This document shows, in pieces, positions 1-7,145 of a DNA stretch of 14,845 bases (within the stretch, counting starts at the first letter, position 1; the number at the start of each line of letters is the position of its first letter). Made by a program: the position numbers and the translations under genes. Source of the stretch: Bacteroidales bacterium UBA3724 (GTDB lineage Bacteria; Bacteroidota; Bacteroidia; Bacteroidales; P3); contig DFHL01000064.1 in assembly GCA_002371315.1 (NCBI GenBank), positions 1-14,845 on the forward strand, read 5' to 3'. The notes under the pieces were generated by a model. It was given only the letters and a program-made list of their open reading frames with translations. It did not search any database and had not been told where the DNA came from.

Positions 1-33
1 TACTGTACATATACTGTACATATACTGTACATA
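1..33. repeat. 11-bp tandem repeat, three copies, at the left edge
   Basis: The unit TACTGTACATA occurs three times with no mismatch and may continue beyond the left edge. Each unit contains the palindrome TGTACA, so identical dyads recur at 11-bp spacing, about one helical turn. No promoter box could be placed nearby. It may be a protein-binding array or a simple repeat tract; the sequence alone does not decide. Confidence 0.8.
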
Positions 34-145
34 TGACGGAGAAGGTGGCTTTAAGCGTTGGTTTTCAGTTGGTTGAGAGGTTTGTTGTTTCGCTGTGCCT
101 CGCTGTGTGTCCTGCCGTGTCACGGTGTGTCACTGCCGGTCGTTC

Positions 146-171
146 GGGCGTGGTGGGAAGGGGGTCGGGGG
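146..171 (+). other. G-quadruplex-type motif in a G-rich gene-free leader
   Basis: Four runs of three or more G lie within 26 bases on the plus strand, with loops of 6, 2 and 2 bases. This fits the usual G3+N1-7 pattern. Three further G runs follow at 186-206. Bases 34-327 hold no convincing gene: open frames overlap in several registers with no family-like protein, and no promoter match to the Bacteroidetes consensus was found. Folding in vivo is an inference. Confidence 0.5.
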
Positions 172-245
172 CGGCTGGACACGGCGGGCGGCAGGGCGAG
201 CGGGGGCGTTTGGGCTGCAGCTGCTGCCCAGATCGGGAAAAATGA

Positions 246-265
246 TGCCCGACGGGCAATTTTTT
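246..265 (+). terminator. Small intrinsic terminator-like hairpin
   Basis: TGCCC and GGGCA form a 5-bp stem around a 3-base loop, followed by ATTTTTT. It could end a transcript entering from the left, or attenuate transcription ahead of the SPFH gene 63 bases downstream. The stem is short, so confidence is moderate. Confidence 0.45.
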
Positions 266-327
266 GCCGCCGGCGGCGTTATATGCTGAAAAGAAATTTT
301 CGACTGTAAACTTAAAAGCTTCCTATT

Positions 328-1122
328 ATGAAGAAAATCAAGGATATGTCTGTCGGACAGATTGCGCTGCTGGCGTTGCTGGCGCTGGTGGTGGTCATCA
401 CCGTCTTTTCGTCGTTCTACACCATCAAGTCGACCGAGCGCGGCGTGCTGAGCACCTTCGGCAAGATTTCGCCGGGCGTGATCGACGACGGCCTGCACGT
501 GAAAATCCCTTTCATCCAGACGATTAAGAAGGTCAATGTGCAGCAGAAGAAGTTCGACGGCAAGGAGAATTCGTACACGCGCGACGTGCAGACCTCGGAG
601 GTGCAGTACACGATAAACTACGAGCTGGTGCGCGAGAATGTCAACAACCTGATTAAGAACGTGGGCGACGACTATCACAACCGCATCGTGGTGCCTTTCA
701 TCCGTTCGGCGATGAAGGAGGCTTTCGGCAACTTTGCCGCCACGGAGATTGTGGAGAACCGCGACGCCGTGCGCCGCGAAATCGAGTCGACCCTGCGCCG
801 CACGCTGGACAGCAACTACTTCCTAAACATACAGTTCCAGCTGGTGGACATCGATTTCGACGACGACTTTGAGAATGCCATCAAGGAGAAGCAGGTGGCC
901 GAGCAGCAGGCCCTGAAGGCCAAGAACGTGACCATCCAGATCGAGGAGCAGGCCAAGCAGACCAAGATACGCGCCGAGGCCGACGCCGAGGCTATCCGCA
1001 TCAAGGCCAAGGCCCTGGAAAGCAACCCGAAGCTGGTGGAATACGAGGCCGTGCAGAAGTGGGACGGCAAGATGCCGCAGTATATGATGGGCAATTCGCT
1101 GCCGCTGATCAACCTGAAGTAG
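328..1122 (+). CDS. SPFH/prohibitin-family membrane protein
   Basis: A 264-residue membrane-anchored SPFH (stomatin/prohibitin/flotillin/HflC) protein. One hydrophobic segment at about residues 10-31 is followed by the band-7 domain (about 32-180, with STERGVLSTFGK and the GLHVKIPF stretch). A charged Ala/Glu/Lys-rich helix at about 182-232 should form the coiled coil that drives ring assembly. Length and layout match prohibitin-type members rather than long flotillins. Known relatives form large ring scaffolds that organise membrane domains or restrain membrane proteases such as FtsH; which applies here is unknown. No protease gene is adjacent. The start gives MKKIKDMSV just before the membrane segment. 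There is no Shine-Dalgarno, as usual for the phylum. It is probably a single-gene unit, since a 179-base gap with its own signals separates it from the next gene. Confidence 0.93.
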   Translation: MKKIKDMSVGQIALLALLALVVVITVFSSFYTIKSTERGVLSTFGKISPGVIDDGLHVKIPFIQTIKKVNVQQKKFDGKENSYTRDVQTSEVQYTINYELVRENVNNLIKNVGDDYHNRIVVPFIRSAMKEAFGNFAATEIVENRDAVRREIESTLRRTLDSNYFLNIQFQLVDIDFDDDFENAIKEKQVAEQQALKAKNVTIQIEEQAKQTKIRAEADAEAIRIKAKALESNPKLVEYEAVQKWDGKMPQYMMGNSLPLINLK

Positions 1123-1135
1123 GAGGACGCCCGGA

Positions 1136-1167
1136 CGCGCCCGGCGCCGCGCGACGAAATATTTTTT
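1136..1167 (+). terminator. Weak candidate terminator after the SPFH gene
   Basis: CGCGC and GCGCG form a 5-bp all-GC stem with an 8-base loop just after the SPFH stop codon. A run of six T follows, but 8 bases away from the stem, which is further than in a classic intrinsic terminator. It is listed because it sits where a terminator is expected. Confidence 0.3.
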
Positions 1168-1180
1168 CGCAGAAAAAGGG

Positions 1181-1208
1181 CACATTTCAAAAAAAATGTG
1201 TACTTTAG
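1181..1208 (+). promoter_or_regulatory. Hairpin next to a near-consensus -7 box upstream of the PorE-like gene
   Basis: TACTTTAG at 1201-1208 matches the Bacteroidetes -7 element TAnnTTTG at all but one fixed position. No TTTG was found 19-21 bases upstream. Directly before it, CACATTT and AAATGTG (1181-1200) form a perfect 7-bp inverted repeat around a 6-base spacer, in the -10 to -30 region. It could be an operator or coincidence in AT-rich DNA. The leader to the ATG at 1302 would be about 85-90 bases. Confidence 0.35.
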
Positions 1209-1301
1209 CAATTTGATTTGATGTACTAAATTCTTCGGACGGGGATTTTAATACATTGGTTGTATTGTAGTTAAATTCGATAATAGATTAATGTCGCATA
1301 T

Positions 1302-3968
1302 ATGAAAACGTACAAAAAAAGTCTTTTGCTGCTTGCAGTTTCGCTTTTTTTCGCTGCCACGGGCTTTGCACAGACCAAGAGTATAGCCCAGAAGGCTGAC
1401 GACCTTTTCAACCAGAAGCAGTACATCGCCGCACTGCAGAAATACGAGGAGGCGTACAACAAAATCTCGTCGAACAAGGCGGAAAAGAACCGCTGCTACT
1501 TCCAGATGGGCGAGTGCTACAGGCTGATGAACAATTTTCCCAAGGCCGAGCGCGTCTACAAGCGCCTTATCAACCAGAAATACTATACCACAGAGCCCAA
1601 GCTGTACTACTATATGGCTGAGATGTACCGTTTTGAGAACAAGTTTGACGAGGCCGACGAATACTATGGCAAGTACCTTGAGCTGGTGCCCGACGACAAG
1701 CTTGCGCAACAGCGCAAGGCTTCGATAATCTATGTCAATCAGCTGTTTATGAACCGCACGCGCCACAATATCGTGAAGCTCGAGAAGTGGTCGACGGACT
1801 ATAACGACTGGGCTCCGCGCTTTCTGGGCGACGACACGTCGCGCCTGGTCTTCACTTCGTCGCGCTTCGGCAACGACGACGGGAAGCACGACGCCTGGAC
1901 GGGTCAGGCTTTTTCGGACTTCTACACCGTCTTTCAGGACCGCCAGGGCAACTGGAGCGACGCTGTAGACAACTTTGACGGGAGCGGCAAGATCAACTCG
2001 CCTGTGAATGAGGGTGAGGCCTGGTTTTCGCCCGACGGCAGCACGGTCTACTTCTCGCGCTGCGATTCGCGCGAGCACGAGACGCAGGGCTGCTATGTCT
2101 ACTTCTCGAAAAAAGGCGGCGCCACGCTGGAAGGCAAGGGCGGCCGCAAGGGCAAGAAGGACGACAACGCCGAGGCCAACGGCGATTGGTCGGAACCGGT
2201 GAAGATCAATCTGGGCGACACGGTGTACAACTATCTGTACCCCACGCTGTCGCGCGACCAGCTGACGATGTATTTCTCGTCGGATATGCCCAACGGCTAT
2301 GGCGACTACGACCTGTGGATGGTGACGCGCAAGTCGGTGGACGACGACTTCGGCACGCCGGTCAACCTGGGCAGCACGGTGAACAGCGCCGGCCGCGAGG
2401 TGTTCCCGACGCTGCGCAACGACTCGACGCTCTATTTCTCGTCGAACGGCCTGCCGGGCGTCGGCGGTCTCGACATTTTCCGCACAGGCAAGAGCGGCCG
2501 CAAATGGTCGACCCCCGAAAACCTGGGCATCCCCATCAACTCGTCGTATGACGAAATGAGCATCATCTACTATCCCGAAAGCCAGCACTATATGATGGAA
2601 CGCGGCTATTTCTCGTCCAACCGCCCCTTCGACGATCCGCACAGCAAGAAGACCGACAAGAAGGGCAAGAAGGTGCCGCCCATCAACGACGACCTGTTCT
2701 ACTTTGAACTGCCGCCGCTGCTGTACAGCATCGAGGGTACCATCCGCGACGAGAAGTCGATGCAGCTGGTGGAGAACGCCAAGGTGCGCATCGTGGGCTC
2801 GGACGGCTCGGAGTTTGAGACCTATTCGAACAAGCAGGGCTTCTACCGCTTCGACACGAAGCAGATAAAGCGCAACGTGGTTTACAAGATGTATGTCTCG
2901 AAAGTCGACTATTTCTCGATCGAGGGCTCGGAGAGCACCTGCGGGTACAATACCGACAAGGATATTGTCCACGACTTCCGCATCGAGCCGGTGCCGAAAC
3001 AGCCGGTGGTGCTGCCCGAGATACGCTACGACCTGGCCAAGTGGGACCTGAAGGAGGAGTTTATGGACTCGCTGATGGACCTTTACCTGGTGATGGTCAA
3101 CAATCCCAACGTGGTCGTGGAGCTGCGCGCCCACACCGACTGCCGCCCCTTCCTGGGCCTGACCAACGACACGCTGTCGCAGCGCCGCGCCCAGTCGGTG
3201 GTGGACTATCTGATTTCGCGCGGCATCGAGCCTGAACGCTTGGTGGCCAAGGGCTATGCCGAGCGTGTGCCCCGCACGCTGGACCGCAATATGACTATCC
3301 GCATCGATGGCAAGCCCTATTCGTTTGCCGAAGGCACCACGCTGGATTGCGACTATATCAACCATATGAACGACAAGGGCCGTCAGGAGGCTGCCCACCA
3401 GCTGAACCGCCGTCTGGAATTCCTTATCCTGCGCACGGACTATGTGTCGAAAAAGCTGATCAACAACCTGGCTGCCGACACGCCTACGGTGAAGCACACC
3501 GAGGACGGCAAGGTCATCGACCTGGTCAACACCCCGATCCCGGAGAGCGACTACAAGCCTGAAATCATCCACGACGAGGGTACTATCCCGGCAACGATGA
3601 TTTCGTCGGCCAAGGGCGAAATCCAGTGCATTGTCAACGGTTCGATGATGCCTATGCTTATCGACGAGCGCTATGCCGAGCCGATAGCCATTTCGTGGGA
3701 GGAAGCTATGAATTTCCTCTATCAGCGCCGCATCAACAAGGAGGATTTCCCCGACCGCGACAACGCTTTCGACGCTGAGGGCAACATACTTGACAAGACT
3801 ACCATCATCTTCAAGGAGATGCAGATAGGCCAGAAGCACCTGCACAACGTCGAGGTGGTGGTCGTCAAGGGTGTGGACTACAAGTTCATCATCAACCGCG
3901 AGGGCTTGAGCCGCTTCGGTGCCTACCAGTTCGACAAGCAGCGCGGCAAGCTGGAGTTCGAGGACTGA
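1302..3968 (+). CDS. PorE-like TPR/PD40/OmpA envelope protein with a C-terminal retropepsin-like domain
   Basis: An 888-residue exported protein. A signal peptide (residues 1-23, predicted cut after GFA, no lipobox) is followed by TPR repeats (about 26-150) and a WD40/PD40-type propeller (about 165-470) with repeated YFSS/FTSS strands. A Lys/Gly-rich insert lies at about 270-297. Then come a carboxypeptidase-regulatory-like domain (about 475-560) and an OmpA peptidoglycan-binding domain (about 573-710) with HTD at 611-613, LSQRRA near 627 and NRRLEF from 702. This order is that of PorE, the type IX secretion component thought to link the machine to peptidoglycan, though such proteins also occur widely in Bacteroidetes outside known T9SS loci. 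Unusually, residues 770-888 look like a retropepsin (clan AA) domain whose catalytic DTG is D788-E789-R790, so it is probably not a protease. miaA follows 15 bases downstream and is likely cotranscribed. Confidence 0.9.
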   Translation: MKTYKKSLLLLAVSLFFAATGFAQTKSIAQKADDLFNQKQYIAALQKYEEAYNKISSNKAEKNRCYFQMGECYRLMNNFPKAERVYKRLINQKYYTTEPKLYYYMAEMYRFENKFDEADEYYGKYLELVPDDKLAQQRKASIIYVNQLFMNRTRHNIVKLEKWSTDYNDWAPRFLGDDTSRLVFTSSRFGNDDGKHDAWTGQAFSDFYTVFQDRQGNWSDAVDNFDGSGKINSPVNEGEAWFSPDGSTVYFSRCDSREHETQGCYVYFSKKGGATLEGKGGRKGKKDDNAEANGDWSEPVKINLGDTVYNYLYPTLSRDQLTMYFSSDMPNGYGDYDLWMVTRKSVDDDFGTPVNLGSTVNSAGREVFPTLRNDSTLYFSSNGLPGVGGLDIFRTGKSGRKWSTPENLGIPINSSYDEMSIIYYPESQHYMMERGYFSSNRPFDDPHSKKTDKKGKKVPPINDDLFYFELPPLLYSIEGTIRDEKSMQLVENAKVRIVGSDGSEFETYSNKQGFYRFDTKQIKRNVVYKMYVSKVDYFSIEGSESTCGYNTDKDIVHDFRIEPVPKQPVVLPEIRYDLAKWDLKEEFMDSLMDLYLVMVNNPNVVVELRAHTDCRPFLGLTNDTLSQRRAQSVVDYLISRGIEPERLVAKGYAERVPRTLDRNMTIRIDGKPYSFAEGTTLDCDYINHMNDKGRQEAAHQLNRRLEFLILRTDYVSKKLINNLAADTPTVKHTEDGKVIDLVNTPIPESDYKPEIIHDEGTIPATMISSAKGEIQCIVNGSMMPMLIDERYAEPIAISWEEAMNFLYQRRINKEDFPDRDNAFDAEGNILDKTTIIFKEMQIGQKHLHNVEVVVVKGVDYKFIINREGLSRFGAYQFDKQRGKLEFED

Positions 3969-3983
3969 TATTAGTGTGTCAAT

Positions 3984-4952
3984 ATGCCTGCTATGGACGG
4001 TGCGGGGACGGAGAAGCCCGGTCTGCTGCTGACGATTCTGGGCCCCACGGCCTGCGGCAAGACGGCATTGGCTGTGGCTGTGGCCGACAGGCTTGGCGGC
4101 GAGATTATCAGCGCCGATTCGCGACAGGTGTTCCGGGGTATGGACATCGGGACGGGCAAGGACCTTGACGAGTACCAGATTGACGGGCGCGACATTGCCT
4201 GCCACCTTATCGATATCCGCGATGCCGGCGAGGAGTACAACCTGTATCAGTTTCAGAACGATTTCATCAATGCCTACAACACCATCCGCAGGAATGGCCA
4301 CAGGCCGATTATGTGCGGCGGCACGGGGATGTATGTGGAATCGATAGTGCGGGCCTACCGCCTGCCTGACGCCCCGGTGGACGCAGCTTACCGCGAGGGG
4401 CTACAGCAATATAGCGACGAAGAACTGACCGAGCGGCTGGCATCGTACATTAAACTTCATAACCATACCGACACCGAAACCCGCGACCGACTGCTGAGGG
4501 CCCTCGAAATACAGGAGTTTCGCCAGCAGAACCCCGACGCATTCACACGGCTGCCGGATATGCGGCACCTTGTCGTAGGCGTCAGCTTTCCGCGCGAGGT
4601 GGTCATAGAACGCATAGGCATTCGCCTGCGTCAGAGGCTCGAAAACGGTATGGTCGACGAGGTGCAGCGTCTGCTTGATGCCGGCGTGCCAAGGGAACGA
4701 CTGCTTAAATATGGCTTGGAATACAAGCATATAACGAGGTTTTTGACCGAGGACTACTCGTATGACGAGATGTTCGAGAACCTTTACACCGACATACGCC
4801 GCTTTTCGAAGCGCCAGATGACTTGGTTCAGGCGGATGGAGCGCAACGGGGTGACGATACATTGGATAGACGGGCAAAATGAGCTCAATTCCAAAACCGA
4901 GGAAGTGTTAAGACTATATTTTGAAGCAGAAAACGCATTTTCAACCTTTTGA
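3984..4952 (+). CDS. miaA: tRNA dimethylallyltransferase MiaA
   Basis: A 322-residue cytoplasmic enzyme that transfers a dimethylallyl group to N6 of A37 in tRNAs reading codons that begin with U. Visible motifs are the P-loop GPTACGKT (residues 20-27), the substrate-binding DSRQVFRGMDIGT (from 45) and CGGTGMY (111-117), then the C-terminal LKYGLEYKHI and FSKRQMTWFRR stretches typical of MiaA. Length is normal to slightly long. Starts at residue 1 (MPAMDG) or residue 4 are both possible; neither has a Shine-Dalgarno. The sequence GTGKDLDEY after the substrate motif is a form I associate with one of the two MiaA paralogues many Bacteroidetes carry, so a second copy elsewhere is likely. It lies 15 bases after the PorE-like gene, probably in one operon, and ends in a terminator overlapping its stop codon. 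Confidence 0.96.
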   Translation: MPAMDGAGTEKPGLLLTILGPTACGKTALAVAVADRLGGEIISADSRQVFRGMDIGTGKDLDEYQIDGRDIACHLIDIRDAGEEYNLYQFQNDFINAYNTIRRNGHRPIMCGGTGMYVESIVRAYRLPDAPVDAAYREGLQQYSDEELTERLASYIKLHNHTDTETRDRLLRALEIQEFRQQNPDAFTRLPDMRHLVVGVSFPREVVIERIGIRLRQRLENGMVDEVQRLLDAGVPRERLLKYGLEYKHITRFLTEDYSYDEMFENLYTDIRRFSKRQMTWFRRMERNGVTIHWIDGQNELNSKTEEVLRLYFEAENAFSTF

Positions 4953-4971
4953 GAATGCAAAAATATTTTTT
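4935..4971 (+). terminator. Intrinsic terminator overlapping the miaA stop codon
   Basis: GCATTTTC and GAGAATGC form an 8-bp stem (one G-T pair) around an 8-base loop at 4935-4958. After an A-rich stretch comes T6 at 4966-4971. The right part of the hairpin contains the miaA stop codon (4950-4952), so ribosomes finishing miaA would run into the structure. It closes the PorE-like/miaA unit. Confidence 0.6.
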
Positions 4972-5044
4972 AACATAATTTTTTGGCATTTAACACAATA
5001 AATTAACATTTGCACATACTAAAACAAAAAAAGTTGCGTAGATG

Positions 5045-5076
5045 TTTGCCCGAATGAAAAATACTTTGTATCTTTG
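5045..5076 (+). promoter_or_regulatory. Exact Bacteroidetes promoter for the sigma factor gene
   Basis: TTTG at 5045-5048 and TATCTTTG at 5069-5076 are separated by 20 bases. Both boxes and the spacing match the primary-sigma consensus of Bacteroidetes. Transcription should begin near 5083, leaving an ~80-base leader before the start codon. No inverted-repeat operator was seen across it. Confidence 0.8.
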
Positions 5077-5151
5077 CATTTTGAAACAAAAGTCTAACTA
5101 AAACCAATCATTATCGAACAGAATTATCAGTTATTTGTAAACCAAAACATT

Positions 5152-5157
5152 AGGAGG
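5152..5157 (+). promoter_or_regulatory. Consensus Shine-Dalgarno AGGAGG for the sigma factor gene
   Basis: A perfect AGGAGG lies 5 bases before the ATG at 5163 and fixes the start codon. None of the other protein genes in this window has an upstream sequence close to it; their leaders are A/T-rich, as is normal for Bacteroidetes, whose ribosomes tend to mask the anti-Shine-Dalgarno. The leader shows no obvious helper strand that would hide this site. Confidence 0.8.
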
Positions 5158-5162
5158 TTATT

Positions 5163-5753
5163 ATGGACGTAACAACTTGCACACTCACAGACAATGAGTT
5201 GATTTTAGGTTACAAAGAAGGTGATTATTCGTGCTTCGAAGTATTACTTTCAAGGTACCAAAGCAAAGTCTATGGCTACATTTTCTCGGTAGTCAAGGAC
5301 AAGGATGTCGCTGACGATATCTTTCAGGATACCTTTTACAAAGTGATATATACAATCAATTCTGGCTACTACAAGGATGAGAACAAGTTCATCCATTGGG
5401 TAATGCGCATAGCCCATAATCTGATTGTGGACTACTTCCGCCGTCTGGGCAAGATGCCGGTTGTCCCCAACCGTCCGGACTGTGATGTCGTCGACACGCT
5501 TAGGATTCACGACGACAATGTGGAGAAGCAGATAATGAAAAAACAGACCAGCGCCAATGTCCGCAAACTGGTCAAAATGTTGCCGCCGGAGCAGCGCCGC
5601 GTTGTCATCCTGCGCCACTATGGCAAGCTGGATTTCAAGGAGATTGCTGAGCGTACAGGTGTGAGCATCAATACTGCTCTTGGCCGTATGAGGTATGCTA
5701 TCATCAATCTGCGCCGCTTGGCCAAGGAGCATAATATGTACGTTGAGTTGTAA
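5163..5753 (+). CDS. ECF-type RNA polymerase sigma factor
   Basis: A 196-residue sigma-70 family protein of the short ECF class. Region 2 spans about residues 25-96 (DDIFQDTFYKV at the core-binding helix, then the HWVMRIAHNLIVDYFRR promoter-melting segment). Region 4 spans about 134-185, with a helix-turn-helix around 157-178 (FKEIAERTGVSINTALGRMRYA). Region 3 is absent, as expected. Many Bacteroidales have a close generic form of this sigma factor, and its regulon is not evident from the sequence. No anti-sigma gene lies next to it: upstream is miaA, downstream a convergent secreted enzyme. It therefore looks like an orphan controlled by transcription or translation. It has its own exact housekeeping promoter, an ~80-base leader, a consensus Shine-Dalgarno and a strong terminator, so it is a complete single-gene unit. 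Confidence 0.94.
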   Translation: MDVTTCTLTDNELILGYKEGDYSCFEVLLSRYQSKVYGYIFSVVKDKDVADDIFQDTFYKVIYTINSGYYKDENKFIHWVMRIAHNLIVDYFRRLGKMPVVPNRPDCDVVDTLRIHDDNVEKQIMKKQTSANVRKLVKMLPPEQRRVVILRHYGKLDFKEIAERTGVSINTALGRMRYAIINLRRLAKEHNMYVEL

Positions 5754-5775
5754 TATTTTTTCATAACAGATTTTG

Positions 5776-5808
5776 TCCCTTTTTGTTCTCAAAAAGGGAT
5801 TTTTTTTA
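5776..5808 (+). terminator. Strong intrinsic terminator after the sigma factor gene
   Basis: TCCCTTTTTG and CAAAAAGGGA form a perfect 10-bp stem with a 4-base loop (5776-5799), followed by eight T. The T run overlaps the stop codon (5806-5808) of the convergent minus-strand gene. On the minus strand the stem is followed by A-rich sequence, so this acts mainly on plus-strand transcripts. Confidence 0.88.
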
Positions 5809-6840
5809 TTCCTTTTCTGGACCTTTCCTAATGAGGTCGACATAGACGGGCAGGTGATCGCTGTAGCCGCCTATGTAGCGCGGGCCGAGGAAGGTGCGCT
5901 TCACCTTCTTGCCAAGGTATGTGTTGTCGTCGGCGAGCAGGAAATCGCTGTCGAACACCTGGCCGGAGTCGGATTGTAGCGCGAGCGGGCAGCGGCTGTT
6001 CGGCGTGAGCAGGTTGCGCGAAACGATAATCTGGTCCAAAAACTCCCAGTTGCCTTTGTATTTGTACGACCCTTTGGACCCTTTGTGTGCCATAAGGTTG
6101 ACGAAGCAGCAGTCGCTGTCTTGCAACAGGTTGCTTTTGATTTCGGGTTCGTTGGGCGATGCGTTGAAGTCGCCCATTGTGACTATGGCCGCTGTCGGGT
6201 GCATCGCCGCAAGCGTGTCAAGGGTGTTGCGCAGCTTTTGGGCTATTTCTATCCTATGCACAGCGTTGCCTGAATTGCGTTTCGACGGGAGGTGGTTGAC
6301 AAGAATGATTAGCGTGTCGCCTTTGTCGGTGACGCCCTCCACCAGCAGGATGTCGCGAGTGAAAAAGCCTTTTGTACTGTCGCTCACGCAGATGTTTTGT
6401 GTCAAGCAAGGAGTGAATCTTTCTTTATCATAGAGTAGAGCGTTGTCGATTCCGCGACGGTCGGGCGAGTCAAAGTGGATAAACTTGTATCCGAACCGGC
6501 GCAATGCGGTGCCTTGGCAGAGGTCGCGCAGCACCTTGTCGTTCTCGACCTCGGCCAGCCCAACGATAAGAGGTGGCTGCAATTTGTTGTCTTTGCCGAC
6601 GCCGAGGCTGATAATTGCCTGCGCAAGGTGTTTCTGTTTTTCCCCATAGCGTGCGGACGTCCAATGGTATTGGCCACGAGGAGTGAAATCGTCGTCGAGG
6701 CTTGTGCTGTCGTCCCAGATGTCGAACAGGTTCTCTACATTCCAGAAAACCAGTCGATAATGCTCGCTGTTCTGACTTTGGCAGACGAAGCTTGTAGCGA
6801 TGGAGAGAAACAAAAATGTTAAAAAACGCATTTTGTGCAA
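5806..6840 (-). CDS. Secreted endonuclease/exonuclease/phosphatase-fold enzyme
   Basis: A 344-residue protein of the EEP (DNase I-like) superfamily with an N-terminal signal peptide (about residues 1-23), so it should act in the periplasm or outside the cell. The full metal-dependent active site is visible: N34 in FWNVENLFD, E97 in GLAEVEN, H183 in VNHLPSKR, D224 and N226 in GDFNASPNE, D269 in FLDQI, and D328-H329 in GYSDHLPV. Length and motifs match the exported EEP proteins of Bacteroidales, often annotated as endonucleases. Whether it cuts nucleic acid, sugar phosphates or lipid phosphates cannot be told. A start at residue 4 (MRFLTF) is equally plausible and gives a cleaner signal peptide. 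A Cys occurs at residue 20, but the preceding SFV is a poor lipobox. It converges on the sigma factor gene; no promoter box could be placed with confidence. Confidence 0.92.
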   Translation of the reverse strand: MHKMRFLTFLFLSIATSFVCQSQNSEHYRLVFWNVENLFDIWDDSTSLDDDFTPRGQYHWTSARYGEKQKHLAQAIISLGVGKDNKLQPPLIVGLAEVENDKVLRDLCQGTALRRFGYKFIHFDSPDRRGIDNALLYDKERFTPCLTQNICVSDSTKGFFTRDILLVEGVTDKGDTLIILVNHLPSKRNSGNAVHRIEIAQKLRNTLDTLAAMHPTAAIVTMGDFNASPNEPEIKSNLLQDSDCCFVNLMAHKGSKGSYKYKGNWEFLDQIIVSRNLLTPNSRCPLALQSDSGQVFDSDFLLADDNTYLGKKVKRTFLGPRYIGGYSDHLPVYVDLIRKGPEKE

Positions 6841-6925
6841 TAAAAAATATGTTTCTTTGTTATTAAGGCAAAAGTGGTTCCTGACAAGGCAATCAACAAC
6901 AATTGTTCAACAAAAAATAGTGCTT

Positions 6926-7102
6926 ATGATGCAGACTTACGATTTCAAAAAGGGTCGTCGACCCGTAGGCACAAATACATCTTCGGAATCTGCAAGCACG
7001 GTACAACCATCCGCAAGGGTGATTCAAAACATTCTGAACTTTGCGCGTTGTGTGCAAACAGTCAACGTGAGGAATGTGAGGATAAAGTTGTACTTGAATT
7101 AA
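6926..7102 (+). CDS. Small conserved-looking Bacteroidales protein, 58 residues
   Basis: A short gene in the gap between the EEP gene and manC. The predicted product begins MMQTYDF, passes through a Ser/Thr-rich linker and ends with a basic, helical segment (PSARVIQNILNFARCVQTV) and a short strand-like tail (IKLYLN). The PSAR..QNILNFAR pattern resembles small proteins annotated in many Bacteroidales genomes; this is from memory, not a search. It carries no signal peptide or membrane segment. Either of two adjacent ATGs (6926 or 6929) could start it. The frame is open further upstream to 6800, but that part overlaps the 5' end of the EEP gene on the other strand and looks non-coding. A strong terminator begins 9 bases after the stop, which supports a real transcript. 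Function unknown. Confidence 0.6.
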   Translation: MMQTYDFKKGRRPVGTNTSSESASTVQPSARVIQNILNFARCVQTVNVRNVRIKLYLN

Positions 7103-7111
7103 CAAAAGCTG

Positions 7112-7145
7112 AAAAGGCGGCAATGGAAATATTGCCGCCTTTTTT
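7112..7145. terminator. Bidirectional intrinsic terminator
   Basis: AAAAGGCGGCAAT and ATTGCCGCCTTTT form a 13-bp stem around a 6-base loop. The plus strand runs into T6 (7140-7145) and the minus strand into TTTT, so it can stop transcripts from both the 58-residue gene and manC. The manC stop codon (7144-7146) abuts the stem. Confidence 0.85.

Noticed and set aside
34..327. Several short open frames before the SPFH gene.
   Set aside because: They overlap in multiple registers, are driven by G-rich sequence and resemble no protein family.
1248..4301. 1017-codon minus-strand frame opposite the PorE-like gene.
   Set aside because: It mirrors the codon bias of the plus-strand gene, has no recognisable domain, and the plus-strand reading gives a full multidomain protein.
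1302..5753. A type IX secretion control module (PorE-like protein near a SigP-like sigma factor).
   Set aside because: No other por genes or C-terminal sorting-domain proteins are in the window, the sigma factor has its own promoter, and both families also occur in species without the secretion system.
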